Source of the DNA: Deltaproteobacteria bacterium
GTDB taxonomy: Bacteria; Myxococcota_A; Polyangia; HGW-17
Assembly (NCBI GenBank): GCA_003249585.1
Contig: QKIM01000018.1
Span: 1-7,191 of the forward strand
Direction of reading: 5' to 3'
Length of the DNA stretch: 7,191 bases
Made by a program: the position numbers and the translations under genes. Position 1 is the first letter of the stretch. Each line of letters begins with the position of its first letter. This document shows, in pieces, positions 4,580 through 7,191 of this stretch. The notes beneath the pieces are model-generated. The model saw nothing but the letters and a program-made list of their open reading frames with translations, searched no databases and was not told where the DNA came from.

Positions 4580-6003
4580 CAGTTTCTCAGGAAGAGGTTG
4601 CCCGAGCCCGCGGCGTGCAGAAGCTCGCCCTGATTGCACTGGGCCACCACATACCCCTCCCATCCAATCAACTTTTCCAGGGGAGTCAAGAGGAATTCCT
4701 CTTCGGGAAGCTCCAGGTTGAAGAGGGACCCCTTCATCTGGATGAAGATCTTGCCCCGGCCGCGGAAACTGAGCATCCCCACGCGCTGGCTCTTGGACCG
4801 AAGCCAGCCGCTCTCCCATTTGAGGTTCCCCTGGAAGGCGACCACCATCTCCTCACGCAGGTAGAGCGGCGTGTTGTGTATATCGAAGGCGATGAGGACA
4901 TGCTCCGCGGAGGGTTTGAGGATCGCCGTCCCCCGCCCGCGGACCTCCAGCAACCGCCCCGTTATCTCGTCGGTGATGGAGCGCTCACTGTCCGTCCCCC
5001 GATACCGCTCCTGGGCGTGCTCGGCGTCGAAGTCCATGTAGGAACACAGCAGCAGGTTCTCCCTGAGGTACCAGCCGCTGGTCAGCGGGAACATGAGGAA
5101 TTCCCGGGAAAAGGCCAGGCTCTCCACCTGGCTGGGGTCGATGGTGTAGATCCCCTCGGCGTTGGAGACGACGTACCGGTTGTCGCTGGTGTTGGCGTTC
5201 TCGAAGGTCTCGCGCATCTCCGAGCGCTTGTATTTGCCCGTGGGTCTCGTGTGGCTCTGGACCGGGCTCAGACCGCTCACACCGCTCACGCTTCCTTCGC
5301 GCACGGCCAGCCCCACGTTCCCCTGGGAGCTGTCGACGTCGGCGAAGATGCTGGGCTCCGTCGGTCCGCTCTCCTTGACGGCGACATTCCGACGCCCCGT
5401 CTCCTTCTCGACGGGCGGCGTGGCGACGGGGGTGACCTGAGGGGTCGACTTGTGCTTGGGTTTCCCTGACGAGCTTCCTTTGTGCTCACGGGTGATACGG
5501 CGCTGGGAGTCCTCCTTGCGGACAGGCGCCGGCAGGAGCCCCGAGTGGTGCTCGCTCTTGCCGTAAATCTTGATGATGGTCTTGTAGAGATCGTCGGGGA
5601 GCTCGGCAGGATCCTGATCGAAATCCTTGATGAGCCCCATGGCCTGGGCCACATGTTTCTTGAACTTCTGCAACAGCCCGTTGTCGGGGTCGCACATCAC
5701 GGCTTCGGAGATTTCCTCGTACCCGACGTTGAGATCCCCCAGGGCAAAGCACTCGAGAGCCAGCTTGAAGTGCAGCGTGGGCTCGTCGCCGAACTGCTGC
5801 AGCAGGTTTCGATAGATGGCGGCCGCGCCGGCGTGATCCTCCTGCGCCGACAGAATCCCCGCAAGAATTCCCAGGGCACGGGGCTCACCGGCCTTACGCG
5901 CCAGGGCACGATTGATCTTGGCCTGGGCCTTGACCAGATCCCCCTGGAAGAGGAGGTCCGCGGCTTCCAATAATAGTTTGTCGAACGTGACATCTGTTCC
6001 CAT
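4579..6003 (-). CDS. TPR protein with C-terminal AIM24-type domain
   Basis: A 474-residue, apparently soluble protein. Residues about 5-125 form helical TPR-like repeats (for example LLLEAADLLFQGDLVKAQAK, AGILSAQEDHAGAAAIYRNL and LALECFALGDLNVGYEEISE). A low-complexity Ser/Thr/Pro/Lys-rich linker covers about 155-265. The C-terminal part (about 275-470) is a beta-rich AIM24-type domain, recognisable from the repeated Gly-punctuated strands (VRGRGTAIL, FRGRGKIFIQMKG) and the closing LEKLIGWEGYVVA. AIM24-family proteins occur from bacteria to mitochondria, where Aim24 affects inner-membrane organisation; no enzymatic activity is established. An in-frame TAA shortly upstream of 6003 excludes a longer ORF, and the next Met is at 103. 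No Shine-Dalgarno is present; a -10-like hexamer 7 bases upstream suggests a leaderless transcript. It is translationally linked to pgsA, hinting at a membrane-associated role (inference). Confidence 0.82.
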   Translation of the reverse strand: MGTDVTFDKLLLEAADLLFQGDLVKAQAKINRALARKAGEPRALGILAGILSAQEDHAGAAAIYRNLLQQFGDEPTLHFKLALECFALGDLNVGYEEISEAVMCDPDNGLLQKFKKHVAQAMGLIKDFDQDPAELPDDLYKTIIKIYGKSEHHSGLLPAPVRKEDSQRRITREHKGSSSGKPKHKSTPQVTPVATPPVEKETGRRNVAVKESGPTEPSIFADVDSSQGNVGLAVREGSVSGVSGLSPVQSHTRPTGKYKRSEMRETFENANTSDNRYVVSNAEGIYTIDPSQVESLAFSREFLMFPLTSGWYLRENLLLCSYMDFDAEHAQERYRGTDSERSITDEITGRLLEVRGRGTAILKPSAEHVLIAFDIHNTPLYLREEMVVAFQGNLKWESGWLRSKSQRVGMLSFRGRGKIFIQMKGSLFNLELPEEEFLLTPLEKLIGWEGYVVAQCNQGELLHAAGSGNLFLRN

Positions 6004-6005
6004 GG

Positions 6006-6028
6006 GTGGTATATTACACTTTTACCAC
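6006..6028. promoter_or_regulatory. Inverted repeat across the aim24-pgsA promoter
   Basis: GTGGTA (6006-6011) and TACCAC (6023-6028) are perfect inverted copies separated by 11 bases. They bracket the candidate minus-strand -10, making this a plausible operator. Overlapping it is a direct repeat: ACACTTTT recurs 23 bp later (6016-6023 and 6039-6046). Confidence 0.4.
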
Positions 6029-6039
6029 GCTCTGAATAA
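6011..6039 (-). promoter_or_regulatory. Candidate promoter for the TPR-AIM24/pgsA operon
   Basis: On the minus strand, TAATAT (6011-6016) lies 7 bases before the ATG at 6003, so the start should fall on or next to that ATG. The best -35 at 17-base spacing is a poor TTATTC (6034-6039). The -10 placement, together with the absence of a ribosome site, is the main support. Confidence 0.4.
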
Positions 6040-6053
6040 CACTTTTTTACTGC

Positions 6054-6086
6054 GCCCCGAAAAACGTACTCAACCTTCGCCGGGGC
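6054..6086 (+). other. Possible leader hairpin before the 6119-6556 gene
   Basis: GCCCCG (6054-6059) and CGGGGC (6081-6086) are perfect complements around a 21-base loop, within the leader of the plus-strand pair. The divergent region otherwise shows no strong plus-strand promoter and no CRP/FNR-type box. Confidence 0.2.
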
Positions 6087-6118
6087 CTTGCACAAGGGAT
6101 TCCCGGGATCGCAACACG

Positions 6119-6556
6119 ATGACACTCCTCCTCGCGCTCCTCCTCCTCAACCAGACCGTGAACCCCGGCGACAAGGCCGATCAACTCAGCGAGATGGTGG
6201 GCAAGAACTTCCTGGATCAGATCGCCAACAAGGACTGGAAGCGTGCCGCCAAACTGTGTGCGGGCACCGTGAATTTCGACGGCGAGGTGATCACCGGCGA
6301 GGAGAAGATCACCGCGCGACTGAAAAAGATGATAGACGATCACCCGGCCGAGATCCGCTTCCGGCAGTTCTATTTCTTTTCCGGTCAGGAGGCCCTGACC
6401 AAATTCGGCCCCCTCCCCAAGCGGCTCGACCGCATTGATCTGGAGAAGAGCTCGGTCCTTTTGGGACGGCGGCGGCGCGCCGGTGTCGCCGTGGTTCTTC
6501 AGCAGGTGACCGACGCCACGGGACAGTGGCCGCGGGTGGTGGCAATCACCGACTAG
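6119..6556 (+). CDS. Small unrecognised protein, possibly secreted, perhaps NTF2/SnoaL-like
   Basis: A 145-residue protein. It begins with a hydrophobic stretch (LLLALLLL, 3-10) and a polar NQTVNPGDKA, resembling a signal peptide but lacking a positively charged n-region, so export is uncertain. The remainder has an amphipathic helix (about 20-46, with FLDQIANKDWKRAAKLC), a G-E-V-I-T-G-E-E-K-I turn-and-helix and several beta strands. That layout is reminiscent of NTF2/SnoaL-like cone folds, but no catalytic residues can be assigned. I do not recognise a specific family. The ATG at 6119 is chosen because the hydrophobic start follows it at once and the longer open frame crosses the divergent promoter region. 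A weak GGGA lies about 12 bases upstream. The next gene begins 8 bases after the stop, so the two are very likely co-transcribed. Confidence 0.65.
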   Translation: MTLLLALLLLNQTVNPGDKADQLSEMVGKNFLDQIANKDWKRAAKLCAGTVNFDGEVITGEEKITARLKKMIDDHPAEIRFRQFYFFSGQEALTKFGPLPKRLDRIDLEKSSVLLGRRRRAGVAVVLQQVTDATGQWPRVVAITD

Positions 6557-6564
6557 AGGATGCA

Positions 6565-7191
6565 ATGAGCAGACAATCCATCAAAGAGGCCATCGAGAGC
6601 GCCTTCGGCGAATTCCCCGAGATCGACGCCTTCACCAAGGAGGTCCGTGAGATGCGGATCCCCAAAGGGAAGGTGATCTATATCCCCGGGGACATGTCCC
6701 AGTCCCTGTACATCGTCATCAAGGGGCTGGTCTCCATCTCCCGGGTCACCCCCAACGGGCGGGGAGTCATCATCGATTACGTAAGTGTTCACCAGTTCTT
6801 CGGCGAAGAGGTCCTCTCGGGCCATGAAGAGGAGGAGGGGCGCTGGGAGGTGGCCGAGACCAAGCAGGAGACCGTCCTGGCCGTGGTCGACAAGTCCCTC
6901 ATCATCAAGCACCTCTTCCCCAATCCCCTGATCATGCAGAAGATGATGAGGGTCAACCTGTCCAAGCGGCAGCGCTTCGCCGCCCGCCTGGAGATTCTCC
7001 TCCACCGCGAGGTGCGGGTGCGCCTCGCCGCCCTCGTCCTCGACCTCGGCAGGAACTACGGGCTGCCCCAGAAGGACGGCTCCGTGCTCATCGATCTCAT
7101 CGTGCCCCACCACGAGCTGGCCCGTTTCATTGGCGCCACCCGCGAGACGGTGTCCGCCACCATTTCGGCTTTCAAGAACGCCGGATACATC
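6565..7191 (+). CDS. Crp/Fnr-family transcriptional regulator (3' end outside the window)
   Basis: 209 residues are visible, still open at the window edge; family members are usually 210-230, so only the last few are missing. The cyclic-nucleotide-binding-type beta-barrel spans about 25-115 (PKGKVIYIPGDMSQSLYIVI at 33-52, FFGEE at 78-82). A long dimerisation helix covers about 118-146. The winged helix-turn-helix starts at about 147, with HHELARFIGATRETVSATIS (182-201) as the classic Crp DNA-binding element. The E. coli CRP phosphate-binding Arg-Ser after the GE motif is not evident: Arg93 is followed by Trp, and an acidic EEEEG insert precedes it. No cysteine is present, so an FNR-type iron-sulfur cluster is excluded for the visible part. 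The ligand is therefore unknown. AGAGGA (6555-6560) overlaps the previous gene's stop and serves as the ribosome site. It probably forms an operon with 6119-6556. Confidence 0.9.
   Translation, partial: MSRQSIKEAIESAFGEFPEIDAFTKEVREMRIPKGKVIYIPGDMSQSLYIVIKGLVSISRVTPNGRGVIIDYVSVHQFFGEEVLSGHEEEEGRWEVAETKQETVLAVVDKSLIIKHLFPNPLIMQKMMRVNLSKRQRFAARLEILLHREVRVRLAALVLDLGRNYGLPQKDGSVLIDLIVPHHELARFIGATRETVSATISAFKNAGYI

Noticed and set aside
4615..5469. Plus-strand 284-codon ORF antisense to the TPR-AIM24 gene
   Set aside because: Shadow frame; the minus-strand product has recognisable TPR and AIM24 sequence.
6553..7113. Minus-strand 186-codon ORF
   Set aside because: Antisense to the Crp/Fnr gene, which carries clear sensor and helix-turn-helix motifs.

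Overview
The window is GC-rich bacterial DNA with compact, mostly NNS-ending codons. It carries protein families typical of the old 'Deltaproteobacteria' (Myxococcota and relatives): a protein resembling the MXAN_5187 C-terminal-domain family, and a TPR protein fused to an AIM24-type domain. The lineage call is an inference from family recognition, not from a marker gene.

Layout. Positions 1-1330 hold two minus-strand genes: a soluble coiled-coil-rich MXAN_5187-like protein (56-754) and, upstream of it, a small cysteine-containing lipoprotein (914-1285). A run of three hairpins separates them. Positions 1331-1704 are gene-free. The last 150 bases of that gap are conspicuously AT-rich and hold a regulatory array. 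Positions 1705-3353 are a plus-strand hipB-hipA toxin-antitoxin operon whose genes overlap by ATGA. Positions 3354-3673 contain a terminator-like hairpin and a possible decayed ORF. Positions 3674-6003 are a minus-strand two-gene unit, TPR-AIM24 protein then a PgsA-type CDP-alcohol phosphatidyltransferase, joined by a one-base TGATG overlap. A divergent promoter region (6004-6118) separates this from a plus-strand pair: a small protein with a hydrophobic N-terminus (6119-6556) and a Crp/Fnr-family regulator (6565 to the window edge, incomplete).

The most notable signal is upstream of hipB. Four 16-bp imperfect palindromes of the form TCGNC-N6-GNCGA lie at start-to-start intervals of 40, 39 and 40 bp and are interleaved with two candidate promoters. 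The last copy contains the TATAAT -10 hexamer itself. That hexamer lies only 8 nt before the hipB ATG, so the transcript is predicted to be leaderless or nearly so. This parallels the four-operator organisation known for E. coli hipBA (TATCC-N8-GGATA) but uses a different half-site. The TPR-AIM24 gene shows a similar arrangement: a -10-like hexamer 7 nt before its ATG, no Shine-Dalgarno, and an inverted repeat spanning the -10.

No rRNA, tRNA, CRISPR array, transposase or integrase was seen. The window looks like chromosomal core (pgsA, Crp/Fnr, AIM24) with a TA module next to it. I see no clear evidence of a wholly new system; the hipBA operator architecture is the best candidate for something undescribed.
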